This document shows positions 17,265 to 24,660 of a stretch of 64,000 bases of DNA, piece by piece; the stretch's first letter is position 1; every line of letters starts with the position of its first letter. Where the stretch lies: assembly GCA_022841665.1 (NCBI GenBank), contig JALHRB010000014.1, forward strand, positions 1 through 64,000. The letters run 5' to 3'. The notes under the pieces were generated by a model that did no database searches, was not told the DNA's origin, and saw only the letters and a program-made list of their open reading frames with translations. A program made the translations under genes and the position numbers. This DNA comes from Pseudolabrys sp. (GTDB lineage: Bacteria; Pseudomonadota; Alphaproteobacteria; Rhizobiales; Xanthobacteraceae).

Positions 17265-18524
17265 ATGCGCAGCCAGGACCTGCCGAAGCCGGATTACGTG
17301 AAGAACATGACGCTGATCGGCCATTCCGATCAGGGCGGGCGCGCCGACGGCGTGCAGATCATGGTCGCCAAGGGCCACGCCTTCATCGGCCACATGTTCT
17401 CCAAGGGCTTCAGCGTCATCGACGTGCGCGACCCGCGCGACCCGAAGCCGGTGAAATACGTGCCGGCGCCGCACAACACCTGGACGATCCATCTGCAGAC
17501 GGCCGGCGACCTGCTGCTGGTGATCGCCGCGCGCGACATGTTCGCGGCGCCGGAATTCCAGGACGAGCGCGCCTATTACAAGGGCTCGCACGCCGAGCAG
17601 GCGGGCGAAGCGGAGAAGGCGCCGGACAAGCGTGACTGGACCGCCGGCATGACGGTCTACGACATCGCCAACCCGGCCGAGCCGCGCCGCATCGGCTTCA
17701 TGCCGGTCGCGGGCGGCGGCATTCACCGCATCTGGTACACCGGCGGGCGCTGGGCCTACGTCTCGGTGATGCTCGACGGCTTCACCGACTACATCTTCAT
17801 GACGGTGGACATGGCCGACCCGGCCAACCCGAAGGAAGCCGGGCGCTACTGGCTGCCGGGCATGAACACGGCGGCCGGCGAGAAGCCGAGCTGGGGCCCG
17901 CTACGCCGCTTCGGCCTGCACCATGCGATCGTGCACGGCGACACGGCTTACGGCGCCTGGCGCGACGGCGGACTGGTGATGATCGACGTGTCGGACCGCA
18001 GCAAGCCGACGCTGATCAAGCACCACAACTGGTCGCCGCCGTTCGGCGGCGGCACGCACAACTGTTTGCCTTTGCCCGACCGCGATCTGCTGGTGGTGGC
18101 CGACGAGTCGGTGCTCGACAATTGCGAAGACGGCATCAAGTACATCTGGATGTTCGACATCCGCGAGCCGACCAACCCGGTGAGCATCTCGACCTTCCCG
18201 ACGCCGCGCGAGGCCGACTACTGCGCCAAGGGCGGGCATTTCGGGCCGCACAACATCCACGAGAACCGGCCGGACAGCTTCGTCAGCTCGGACCTGATCT
18301 TCGCCACCTACCAGAACGCCGGCTATCGCGTGTTCGACATCAAGGACGCGTTCCGGCCGCAGGAGGTCGCGGCCTTCGTGCCGCCGGCGCCGGCGAAGCT
18401 GATGGACAAGCGCCCGAACCGGCCGCGGGTGATCCAGACCTGCGACGTCTGGGTGTCGAAGGAAGGCCTGATCTACGGCAACGACTTCAGCGGCGGGCTC
18501 TACATCCTGGAATACAAGGCGTGA
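17265..18524 (+). CDS. LVIVD-repeat beta-propeller-like protein
   Basis: Protein of 419 residues with repeated segments of the LVIVD type: FSVIDVRDPRDPKPV, MTVYDIANPAEPRRIGF, FMTVDMADPANPKEAGRYW, LVMIDVSDRSKPTLI, IWMFDIREPTNPVSI and YRVFDIKDAF. Such repeats form a beta-propeller, probably seven-bladed. HGDTAYGAWRDGG and several conserved His (HHAIVHG, GGTHNCLP, GPHNIHEN) suggest metal or substrate binding, as in selenium-binding-like proteins. No signal peptide is seen, so it is likely cytoplasmic. It forms a probable two-gene operon with the b561 protein. The biochemical role is not known. Confidence 0.75.
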   Translation: MRSQDLPKPDYVKNMTLIGHSDQGGRADGVQIMVAKGHAFIGHMFSKGFSVIDVRDPRDPKPVKYVPAPHNTWTIHLQTAGDLLLVIAARDMFAAPEFQDERAYYKGSHAEQAGEAEKAPDKRDWTAGMTVYDIANPAEPRRIGFMPVAGGGIHRIWYTGGRWAYVSVMLDGFTDYIFMTVDMADPANPKEAGRYWLPGMNTAAGEKPSWGPLRRFGLHHAIVHGDTAYGAWRDGGLVMIDVSDRSKPTLIKHHNWSPPFGGGTHNCLPLPDRDLLVVADESVLDNCEDGIKYIWMFDIREPTNPVSISTFPTPREADYCAKGGHFGPHNIHENRPDSFVSSDLIFATYQNAGYRVFDIKDAFRPQEVAAFVPPAPAKLMDKRPNRPRVIQTCDVWVSKEGLIYGNDFSGGLYILEYKA

Positions 18525-18528
18525 GGCG

Positions 18529-18774
18529 CTAGCACTTCCCCGGCCGCAGCACCGGCGCGCCGGCACAGCGCGCCAGGCAGGCGTTGGCGAAAGTCTTCTC
18601 GACGCCTTCGGCGGTGCGCCCGCACACGGGCTTGTACTCGCGCGTGCACACGCACGAACGCGGCGGCGGGGGCGGCATGTCGGCGGCGTGCGCGCCGGGC
18701 AGCTTCAGGTCGGCGGCCTGCGCGGACGTCGTCGCGACCAGGACACCGAGACAAAGCAGCCCAATCGTCTTCAT
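18529..18774 (-). CDS. Secreted Kazal-type small protein
   Basis: Protein of 81 residues with a Sec signal peptide (MKTIGLLCLGVLVATTSAQA), a proline-rich linker and a Kazal-like protease-inhibitor domain, CVCTREYKPVCGRTAEGVEK followed by TFANACLARCAGA and a final Cys. The six Cys spacing fits Kazal domains. Its ATG overlaps the stop of the BA14K-like gene upstream (ATGA), so the pair is coupled. An upstream in-frame ATG at 18786 would add four residues. Confidence 0.72.
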   Translation of the reverse strand: MKTIGLLCLGVLVATTSAQAADLKLPGAHAADMPPPPPRSCVCTREYKPVCGRTAEGVEKTFANACLARCAGAPVLRPGKC

Positions 18775-19121
18775 CGCTTGGTGCATAGCCGCCTCCCGCC
18801 GTCGAACGGCTGATAGGTGCAGTCCTCCGCGCGGAAGCTGCGGTAAGCCGCCTCGCAGGCGGCGACGTTGCAATTGGGCGGCGGCGCGGCCTTCTTCGGC
18901 GCGGGCGCGGGGGCCGGCGTGCTGTCGGCCACATCGAGACCATGCACTACGTCCTCCGGCGGCGGCGCGGACAAGCGCGGCGGGTAGACAAACGGCCGCG
19001 CACTCTCCGCCGCACCGCCGACGGTCGCGGAGGGCGGCGCCACCGGCGCGAAGGTCCACAGCCCGAACACCACGTTGGCCAGCGCCACCGCCAGTACGGC
19101 CATCCATAGGCGCAACGTCAT
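18771..19121 (-). CDS. BA14K-like secreted protein
   Basis: Protein of 116 residues. It has an N-terminal hydrophobic segment (MTLRLWMAVLAVALANVVFG), a Pro/Ala-rich middle, and a C-terminal CNVAACEAAYRSFRAEDCTY followed by QPFDGGRRLC. That ending is the BA14K-type module found in Hyphomicrobiales envelope proteins. Its role is uncertain. In Brucella the family is associated with immunoreactive lectin-like proteins. It is the first gene of a two-gene unit with the Kazal-type protein. Confidence 0.7.
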   Translation of the reverse strand: MTLRLWMAVLAVALANVVFGLWTFAPVAPPSATVGGAAESARPFVYPPRLSAPPPEDVVHGLDVADSTPAPAPAPKKAAPPPNCNVAACEAAYRSFRAEDCTYQPFDGGRRLCTKR

Positions 19122-19212
19122 TGCACGGCCTCCGGGTGCGGCCCGAATCTAGCCCGAAACGCGCGCCCATCATCGGTAGGCCCGCACCGGCCGGCACGAT
19201 CGCCGTCGACCG

Positions 19213-20430
19213 CTAACCCGCCTTCGCCGCCTCCAGCGGCACCAGCACCGTGAAATGCGTGCCGATCTTCGAGGCCGGCTGCGTCATCTCGGCGTTGAGC
19301 TGCCGGGCCATCGCCTTGACCAGGCGCGCGCCGAGCCGCTTGCTCGTCTCCGGGTCGAAGCCGGACGGCAGGCCGGCGCCTTCGTCGCGCACCGAAACCA
19401 GCACGCGGTTGCCGGGCATGCGCACCAGCTGCACGAAGATCGCGCCGCCCGCGCCATCGGGATAGGCGTATTTGCCGGCGTTGAGCACCAGCTCGTTGAT
19501 GATCAGCGCCACCAAGATGGCGCGGTCGGCGGCGAAGCGGATTTCCTCCGGCGCCTCGAGCCGCACCGCGCAGGGCGCCACCGCGGTCTCCAGGTCGCCG
19601 ATCACCTCGCGGAGATAGGCGACGAGGCCGATGTGCTCGTCGTCGGCCGCGTAAGCGAGGCGCTCATAGGCGCGGCCGACGGCGGACACGCGGCTGGCGG
19701 CCTCGTTCAGGTGCTCGCTCAGCTGCGGGTCGCCGGCCGCGTTGGCCTGCAGCTGCAGCATGCTGGAGACCACCTGCAGGCTGTTCTTGACGCGGTGGTT
19801 GACCTCCTTGAGCAGGATCTCGTGGCGGTCGAGCGCGGCCCGCAGCTTGCGCTGATACTGCTGCTGCTCGATGGCCATGCCGAGGATGTTGGCGGCGCCT
19901 TGCAGGAAGGCGATGTCGTGCTCGTTGAACTCGCCTTCCGACCGGCTGTCCACCTCCAGCACGCCAAAGGGTGAGCCGTCGCCCTGCAAGATGACGTTCA
20001 TGGCGCGGCGGACGCCGTGCTCGACGAGCAGTTCCGGGGTTCGGAAGCGCAACTCGTTTTCCAGATGGTTGGAGATCACCGGCTTGCCGGTGCGCAAGGC
20101 GTAGCCGGCCGGCGAAGCCAGGTCGGCGCCGACGGTGGCGTGGCCGACCACGCCCTCGTCCCAACCGACACCCGCGCGCACCAGCAGCCGCTGCTGGGCC
20201 GGGATGTACTCCATGACCTTGCAATATTCCGCGGCCAGCCCTTCGGCCACCATGCGCGCGGTGTGGTTGAGCATTTCCATGAAGTTGGCGCCCTGCAGCG
20301 CGAGCACGCCCAATTCGGCGAGCAGCTCCTGCTGCCGGAGGCGCAGGCGCAGCGCGCGGCCGGTGAGATCCTCGGGCTGGTCGTCGCCCGAGGCAGGCTC
20401 CACGACGGGCGGCTTGGGGTCAGGCGACAT
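19213..20430 (-). CDS. GAF-domain sensor histidine kinase (HisKA_2/HWE group)
   Basis: Soluble kinase of 405 residues. Residues about 45-190 form a GAF domain (AEYCKVMEYIPAQQRLLVRA, GVLEVDSRSEGEFNEHDIAF). The dimerisation/phosphoacceptor region follows, with EVNHRVKNSLQVVSSMLQLQ and His at about 212. A HATPase_c domain then shows LIINELVLNAGKYAYP (N box) and VRDEGAGLPSGF (G box). It probably signals light, redox or general stress through an unlinked response regulator, since none is adjacent. No membrane segment is seen. The ATG at 20430 gives a normal short N-terminus. Confidence 0.87.
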   Translation of the reverse strand: MSPDPKPPVVEPASGDDQPEDLTGRALRLRLRQQELLAELGVLALQGANFMEMLNHTARMVAEGLAAEYCKVMEYIPAQQRLLVRAGVGWDEGVVGHATVGADLASPAGYALRTGKPVISNHLENELRFRTPELLVEHGVRRAMNVILQGDGSPFGVLEVDSRSEGEFNEHDIAFLQGAANILGMAIEQQQYQRKLRAALDRHEILLKEVNHRVKNSLQVVSSMLQLQANAAGDPQLSEHLNEAASRVSAVGRAYERLAYAADDEHIGLVAYLREVIGDLETAVAPCAVRLEAPEEIRFAADRAILVALIINELVLNAGKYAYPDGAGGAIFVQLVRMPGNRVLVSVRDEGAGLPSGFDPETSKRLGARLVKAMARQLNAEMTQPASKIGTHFTVLVPLEAAKAG

Positions 20431-20543
20431 CCCCGTTCCCTAGCATATCCGGGCCGGCCGGCAGCACTGCGATCGACCGGGGAACTTTCCGCGCGGGAAC
20501 TGTGGGCGTTTTGCCACACGCGGCTCCATGATAGTTTCGAGGC

Positions 20544-21008
20544 ATGATGAAACGCGCCGTCATCGCGGGGGCGATTGCAGGCTTGGCCTATGCGGGGCTT
20601 GCGAGCCCTGCCCGCGCCCTCGACCTCAACGCATTCCGCGCGCAGCACAAGCTGCCGCCGCTCGCCATGAGCGGCGCACTGTCGGCCGCAGCCCAAGAGC
20701 ACGCGCGCGATCTGGCGCAGCGCCAGCGGCTCGACCACAAGAACTTCCGCCAGCGCATGGACGGCGTTTCGTCGACCGCGGCGGAGAACGTCGCCGTTAT
20801 TGCTTGCGCGCGGCCGGACGCAAAACCGGTAGCCACTTTTGCTGGCCGCGCTTGCGGGTGTGACTCTCAGTCCTGCGCCATGCAGATGTGGGCGAAATCG
20901 GCCGGCCACCGCCGCAACATGCTGATGCGCGGCGTCTCGTCCTACGGCATCGCCTCGGCCACCGCAGAAAACGGCCGCCGCTATTGGGTGCTGGTGGTGG
21001 GGAATTGA
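20544..21008 (+). CDS. CAP/SCP-domain secreted protein with a repeat-derived loop
   Basis: Protein of 154 residues with a signal peptide (cleavage near SPARA) and a CAP domain: NAFRAQHKLPPLAMSGALSA, ARDLAQRQRLDH, AENV and MWAKSAGHRRNMLMRGVSSY. Between AENV and the usual CxxxxC-MW segment there is an extra stretch, VIACARPDAKPVATFAGRAC. It is encoded by a hairpin-forming repeat (20799-20860) and is absent from typical bacterial CAP proteins. The frame is preserved. The physiological role of bacterial CAP proteins is mostly unknown. The start is ATG at 20544 or 20547. Confidence 0.78.
   Translation: MMKRAVIAGAIAGLAYAGLASPARALDLNAFRAQHKLPPLAMSGALSAAAQEHARDLAQRQRLDHKNFRQRMDGVSSTAAENVAVIACARPDAKPVATFAGRACGCDSQSCAMQMWAKSAGHRRNMLMRGVSSYGIASATAENGRRYWVLVVGN
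20799..20860. repeat. Palindromic repeat (family F) inside the CAP-domain gene
   Basis: Outer arms GCGCGGCC (20808-20815) and GGCCGCGC (20844-20851), with inner arms CAAAA and TTTTG, form a nested hairpin inside the coding sequence. The motif GACGCAAAACCGG followed by CACTTTTGCTGG resembles an intergenic repeat that I recall from Bradyrhizobium genomes. Only one copy was seen in this window. Confidence 0.65.
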
Positions 21009-21030
21009 CGGCGCGGCCTGAAGCGCCGCG

Positions 21031-21207
21031 TTACCTGCCCTTCTTAGCCACCTTGAATTCCGCCATCTTGCCGCAGTCGAGGCAAACATAGGTGTGGCGC
21101 ATGATCATCGGTTCGTCGGGCACGGGCTCCACGGTCGAGATGCCCATGGTGCCCCCGCAGGCGCAGGCGACATAGGCATCGGTGCGGGTCGGGATCTTGG
21201 GCGGCAT
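21031..21207 (-). CDS. Small zinc-ribbon-like protein, 58 aa
   Basis: Protein of 58 residues with two Cys pairs, ACACGG and YVCLDCGKMAEFKVAKKG, that could bind one zinc ion. It resembles small conserved Hyphomicrobiales proteins of unknown function. The ATG at 21207 has GGAG five bases upstream. An extension to 21255 lacks this. Confidence 0.6.
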   Translation of the reverse strand: MPPKIPTRTDAYVACACGGTMGISTVEPVPDEPMIMRHTYVCLDCGKMAEFKVAKKGR

Positions 21208-21291
21208 GGCATCTCCGGTCGTCAGAGATCGGGCGATCCCCGGATCATTTTGCAATCAGAAGGCTTCCGGGGATGACCATGCCATGCATGG

Positions 21292-21603
21292 TCATTTCTT
21301 CTCCAGCATCAATTGGCCCTTCTGTCCTATCACACGCTGCGCGGCGGCGGCGAATTTCGCCAGCAGCCAGGGCAGCGTGACCTCAAGCCGCACGCCGGTC
21401 TCATACACGTCGATAGTGCCGGACGCACGTTGGCCGAGCGACTTCGCCTGGAAGGTCAGGCGGTCGCCGTTCCAGCTCTCTTCCTCCAGCGTGATCAGCC
21501 GCGCGAACTCGGTCTTGGCGCGGCCGAGGCCGTCCTTGATGCGGCGCAAGGCCTCGTCCTTGCCGAGGCGGTGCGGAATGATGACGATAAGCGGCTCGGA
21601 CAT
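21292..21603 (-). CDS. Polyhydroxyalkanoic acid system family protein
   Basis: Protein of 103 residues with the pattern of the PHA granule-region family: IPHRLGKDEALRRIKDGLGR, then SWNGDRLTFQAKSLGQRASG and VRLEVTLPWLLAKFA, ending in a Lys-rich tail. Members are found near polyhydroxyalkanoate genes, but their molecular role is unclear. No pha genes are adjacent here. It is followed on the same strand by the zinc-ribbon-like protein. The length is normal for the family. Confidence 0.75.
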   Translation of the reverse strand: MSEPLIVIIPHRLGKDEALRRIKDGLGRAKTEFARLITLEEESWNGDRLTFQAKSLGQRASGTIDVYETGVRLEVTLPWLLAKFAAAAQRVIGQKGQLMLEKK

Positions 21604-21621
21604 CGCGGGCCCTGAGCGGCG

Positions 21622-21891
21622 CTACCAGCGCCCGCGGCCGCGCACGAGCCGCACGATCAGCAGCAGCACCACCGCGCCGATGGTGGCGTTGATGACGGCG
21701 CGCACGAGCCCGGCGCCGAGCGCAATGCCGAGCTGCGGCAGTAGCCAGCTCGCGATGAAGGCGCCGACAATGCCGATGGCGATGTCGCCGATCAGCCCGA
21801 AGCCGGCACCGCGCACGATCTGGCCGGCCAGCCAGCCGGCGAGCAGGCCGACCAGCAGAATGACAAGAATGCTTTCGCCTGACAGGACCAT
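21622..21891 (-). CDS. GlsB/YeaQ/YmgE-family membrane protein
   Basis: Protein of 89 residues with three hydrophobic, Gly-rich helices: SILVILLVGLLAGWLAGQIV, FGLIGDIAIGIVGAFIASWL and ALGAGLVRAVINATIGAVVL. This is the transglycosylase-associated/GlsB stress-response family. The chosen start is ATG at 21891, with GAGGGG upstream. An in-frame ATG nine codons earlier is possible. It lies 18 bp upstream of the PHA-system gene, so the two are probably co-transcribed. Confidence 0.8.
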   Translation of the reverse strand: MVLSGESILVILLVGLLAGWLAGQIVRGAGFGLIGDIAIGIVGAFIASWLLPQLGIALGAGLVRAVINATIGAVVLLLIVRLVRGRGRW

Positions 21892-21993
21892 GTGCCCACC
21901 CCTCGGTTTGCGCGCCACCGCGCACGGCCGCGCTTACCGCGGCCGCGCTAGACAAGGCCCGGACGGGCGCGTTGTTCCCAGGATGTCCGCGTC

Positions 21994-22358
21994 CTATTTC
22001 AATTCGCTGAGAATATTCGCGCAGGCCGCGGCCACGTTGCTGTTGGGCTCGGCGCTGCCGGCGAAGGTCGCCCAGCCGCCGTCGCGCACGAACACGTCCT
22101 GCTTCAGGAGTCGGTCGCCTTCAGCTTGACCAGCGTGGCCTTCGCGTCGGCCGCGCGCTGGAACTTCTCGGCGCAGATCGGCGCCAGCGCCGTCACCAGC
22201 GCGCTGTTGACGCTGTCCCTGGTGTGTTTCTCGGCCTTGCTGGCGAGCTGCCAGCCGCCGAAGCCGAAACCGACGACCAAAGTGAGGCCGAAGCCGGCAA
22301 CAGCGCCTTGCAGGAGACGGGTGAGCTGTTCGCCTTGCAGCATCGGGGGCAGTTGCAT
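21994..22358 (-). pseudogene. Small membrane protein interrupted by a frameshift
   Basis: The first part starts MQLPPMLQGEQLTRLLQGAV and has a Gly-rich membrane helix (VVGFGFGGWQLASKAE). It reads through APICAEKFQRAADAKATLVK and then hits a TGA at about 22104. In another frame the sequence continues as KQDVFVRDGGWATFAGSAEP to NILSELK and a TAG at 21994-21996. That is how related small Hyphomicrobiales membrane proteins end. A single-base deletion near 22105 therefore splits the gene. It may be a true pseudogene or an assembly or sequencing error. Confidence 0.65.
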
Positions 22359-22567
22359 GGGCATTCCTTTCGGCCGGCGGACGCCGGCGCGACGGAGGAC
22401 GGAGACCCGGATGGGCTCCGATCGTTCAGGCTGTGCAAGTTGGGGGGAAGGCCCGGCCGCCTTGCGCTGGCGTTTCGGTCGCCGGCATCCTGCGCCTATT
22501 CCGGCAGGGAGTCGAACGGCCGAACCCGGACACCGGGCTTCGGCGCGTCAGCGCTGGAAGAACCGCC

Positions 22568-22924
22568 TCAGTAGCACGGCCCGTAATAGCCGTAGCCGCG
22601 CGTCGAATCGGTGACGAACCAGCAGCCACCGCCGCGGTGGCGGCGCGGCATGGGCCGCACGTAGACCGGCGGGGCGTAAGCATAAGGCGGCGGGCCGTAA
22701 TAAGACGGGCCATAGTCGTAGACCGGCCCGTAATAGTTCGGCGCGTAGTAGCCCGGTCCATAGACATAACCGCGCTGCATCATCGAGCCGATGATGACGC
22801 CGGCGGCCAATCCGCCGAGCACGCCGGCGGCGACGCGGCCGCCGCGGTTGCGCGCGTCGGCAGGCGCGCCCGCCGCCACAGTGAGGGTCAGCGCGAGTGC
22901 AAGGGTCGTCAGGGTCTTGGACAT
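22568..22924 (-). CDS. Secreted Gly/Tyr/Pro-rich protein
   Basis: Protein of 118 residues with a signal peptide (MSKTLTTLALALTLTVAAGA), a Gly-rich hydrophobic stretch (VAAGVLGGLAAGVIIGSMMQ), then a Tyr/Gly/Pro-rich low-complexity region with many YGP repeats. It ends CWFVTDSTRGYGYYGPCY. It is likely an envelope or surface protein of unknown function. Such proteins are common in this order and poorly conserved. About 200 bp separate it from the frameshifted gene, and no other gene was seen there. Confidence 0.68.
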   Translation of the reverse strand: MSKTLTTLALALTLTVAAGAPADARNRGGRVAAGVLGGLAAGVIIGSMMQRGYVYGPGYYAPNYYGPVYDYGPSYYGPPPYAYAPPVYVRPMPRRHRGGGCWFVTDSTRGYGYYGPCY

Positions 22925-23055
22925 GGCATGGCTCCCGTGTGCGGACAGGCGGGGCGGAAATCCGGCCCGCTCTGTCTACGCCGCGGCCGCGCGGCACCGT
23001 TGATCCAGGTCAAGGGCACTGCTAACCGTCGCACGCGCCCGAAGGACGCCAACTT

Positions 23056-23480
23056 ATGCCGCTCTCCGACACCATCAAAACGCTGATCCGCAACGCCTGG
23101 GACGACGGCTATCCCTGCCTCGTCTCGACCTACGGCCCGCACGGGCCGAACCTCACGCCCAAGGGCAGCATGATCGTCTACGACGACGCGCACCTGGCCT
23201 GGTGGGAGCGCTCCAAGCGCGCCGTGCTGGAGAACCTCAGCCATGAAAAGCGCGTCTGCATCATGTATGCCAACTTCAAGGCGCAGCGCGACGGCGTGCT
23301 GGAATCGGGCTTCCTGCGTTTCTTCGGCACGGTGGCGCTCTACGAGGACGGCCCGGTGCGGAGAAGATCTTCTCGCTGCTCTTGCCGCGCGAGCAGACGC
23401 ATGCGGGCGCGGAGGCCGGCATCGGCGTGCTGGTCAGGATCGAGAAGGCGATCGATATCAGGGGCAAGCCGATTATGTAA
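23056..23480 (+). pseudogene. Pyridoxamine 5'-phosphate oxidase-family protein, frameshifted
   Basis: The sequence begins MPLSDTIKTLIRNAWDDGYP, with SMIVYDDAHLAWWERSKRAV and VLESGFLRFFGTVALYEDGP typical of small flavin-binding PPOx-fold proteins. At about 23357 the frame breaks. The correct continuation, AEKIFSLLLPREQTHAGAEA then VRIEKAIDIRGKPIM and a TAA at 23478, lies in the neighbouring frame. Left uncorrected, the first frame runs on into the following repeat to 23616. One base is gained or lost, either a real mutation or an assembly error. Confidence 0.72.
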
Positions 23481-23484
23481 TTCT

Positions 23485-23618
23485 TCTTATCCCTCCCCCG
23501 CTTGCGGGGGAGGGTGGCGAGCGAAGCGAGACGGGTGGGGGCTTGTGTCTAACTGCGAAGCGACCCCACCCCGCCGCGCGTTGGGCGGCGGCCCTCCCCT
23601 TTCAGGGGAGGGATAAGA
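23485..23618. repeat. Family B palindromic repeat, copy B2
   Basis: About 134 bp bounded by TCTTATCCCTCCCCCGC and AGGGGAGGGATAAGA. Each end is itself a small hairpin (CCCTCCCCC-GCTT-GCGGGGGAGGG). It starts right after the stop of the oxidase-like gene. It is nearly the reverse complement of the copy inside prmA at 25122. Confidence 0.92.
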
Positions 23619-23726
23619 AGCAAGGAACGCCCGCCCCGGCCGCGCATTCTTATACCGCCGATGGCCTTATTCGCGCCCCGCCGGGCATGCTAATGTAATG
23701 TGAAGGCCCGGGCTGGGAGTTGTGCC

Positions 23727-24398
23727 ATGCGTCTCCGCCGTCTTTGCCTGCTGCTTGCCGCCGCGCTCGCCTTCGCCGCGCCCGCGCGCGCCGCCCTCCT
23801 GATCGAGATCGACAAATCCGCGCAGCAGATGACCGTCAGCGAGGACGGCGAGACCATCCACGTCTGGCCGGTTTCCACCGGCAAGAACGGCTACGACACG
23901 CCCAGCGGCGAGTACAAGCCGTTCCGCATGGAGAAGGACCACTTCAGCCGCGAGTGGGACGACGCGCCGATGCCCAACTCGATCTTCTTCACGCAGATCG
24001 GCCACGCCATTCACGGCACCTTCGACGAGAAGAACCTCGGCAAGCCGGCCTCGCACGGCTGCGTGCGGCTGTCGCGCGCCAATTCCGAGACGCTGTGGCG
24101 GCTGCTGCGCAAGCACAAGATGGCCAATACGCGCGTGGTGCTGAACGGCCAGATCCCGGTCACCGCAGACGCGCCGGCGGTGGCGCGGCGGCAATCGCCG
24201 CGCGACATCGAGCGCGACTTGCAGCGCCGCTACGACGCCGGCGAAATCGACGACGACGAATTCACCGCCGCGCTGCCGCCGCGGCGCCAGCGCCAGACGC
24301 GCGGCTGGCGCGAATACAACGACGGCCCGCGCTACTACTATTACCGCGATCCGCCGCGGCGCTATTACCGCCCGCCGCCCTTCCCGTTCGGCTGGTGA
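23727..24398 (+). CDS. L,D-transpeptidase (YkuD domain)
   Basis: Secreted protein of 223 residues with a signal peptide (LRRLCLLLAAALAFAAPARA) and a YkuD catalytic domain at about 22-145. The domain includes GHAIHGTFDEKNLGKPASHG and the catalytic ASHGCVRLSRANS (His-x-Cys-x-Arg). Such enzymes make 3-3 cross-links in peptidoglycan or attach proteins to it, both common in Hyphomicrobiales. The C-terminal tail is Arg/Tyr/Pro-rich (YYYYRDPPRRYYRPPPF). The ATG at 23727 has GGGAG seven bases upstream. A GTG at 23700 is less likely. Confidence 0.9.
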   Translation: MRLRRLCLLLAAALAFAAPARAALLIEIDKSAQQMTVSEDGETIHVWPVSTGKNGYDTPSGEYKPFRMEKDHFSREWDDAPMPNSIFFTQIGHAIHGTFDEKNLGKPASHGCVRLSRANSETLWRLLRKHKMANTRVVLNGQIPVTADAPAVARRQSPRDIERDLQRRYDAGEIDDDEFTAALPPRRQRQTRGWREYNDGPRYYYYRDPPRRYYRPPPFPFGW

Positions 24399-24402
24399 GG
24401 TC

Positions 24403-24552
24403 ATGATCCGCAAGCTCGCGCGCGGCAAGTGGCGGCTCTATTCCCGCAAGAAGAACCCGAAGACCGGCAGACGGCGCAACCTCGGCACCTTCGACACGAA
24501 GAAAGCGGCGCTCGAGCACGAGCGCGAGATCCAGTATTTCAAGCGGCATTGA
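24403..24552 (+). CDS. Small basic conserved-type protein, 49 aa
   Basis: Short frame starting MIRKLARGKWRLYSRKKNPK and containing RRNLGTFDTKKAALEHEREI. It is strongly basic and starts five bases after the transpeptidase stop, so it is probably co-transcribed. The GTFDTKKAAL pattern resembles AP2-like or integrase arm DNA-binding motifs (LGTF-x-T-x-x-x-A). It may therefore bind nucleic acid, but this is a guess. A GGTGAGG sequence lies just before the ATG. Confidence 0.62.
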   Translation: MIRKLARGKWRLYSRKKNPKTGRRRNLGTFDTKKAALEHEREIQYFKRH

Positions 24553-24563
24553 ACTCCGCCTTT

Positions 24564-24653
24564 GTCATGCGCGGGCTTGACCCGCACATCCCGCTTAGAG
24601 TGGCATGGCATTGCCATTCTTATCGGGATGGCCGGGACAAGCCCGGCCATGAC
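24564..24653. repeat. Family D palindromic repeat, copy D1
   Basis: Left arm GTCATGCGCGGGCTTGACCC and right arm GGCCGGGACAAGCCCGGCCA followed by TGAC, with inner CATCCCG / CGGGATGG. It lies just before the prmA start. A half copy is at 34050. Confidence 0.8.
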
Positions 24654-24660
24654 AGCATCC

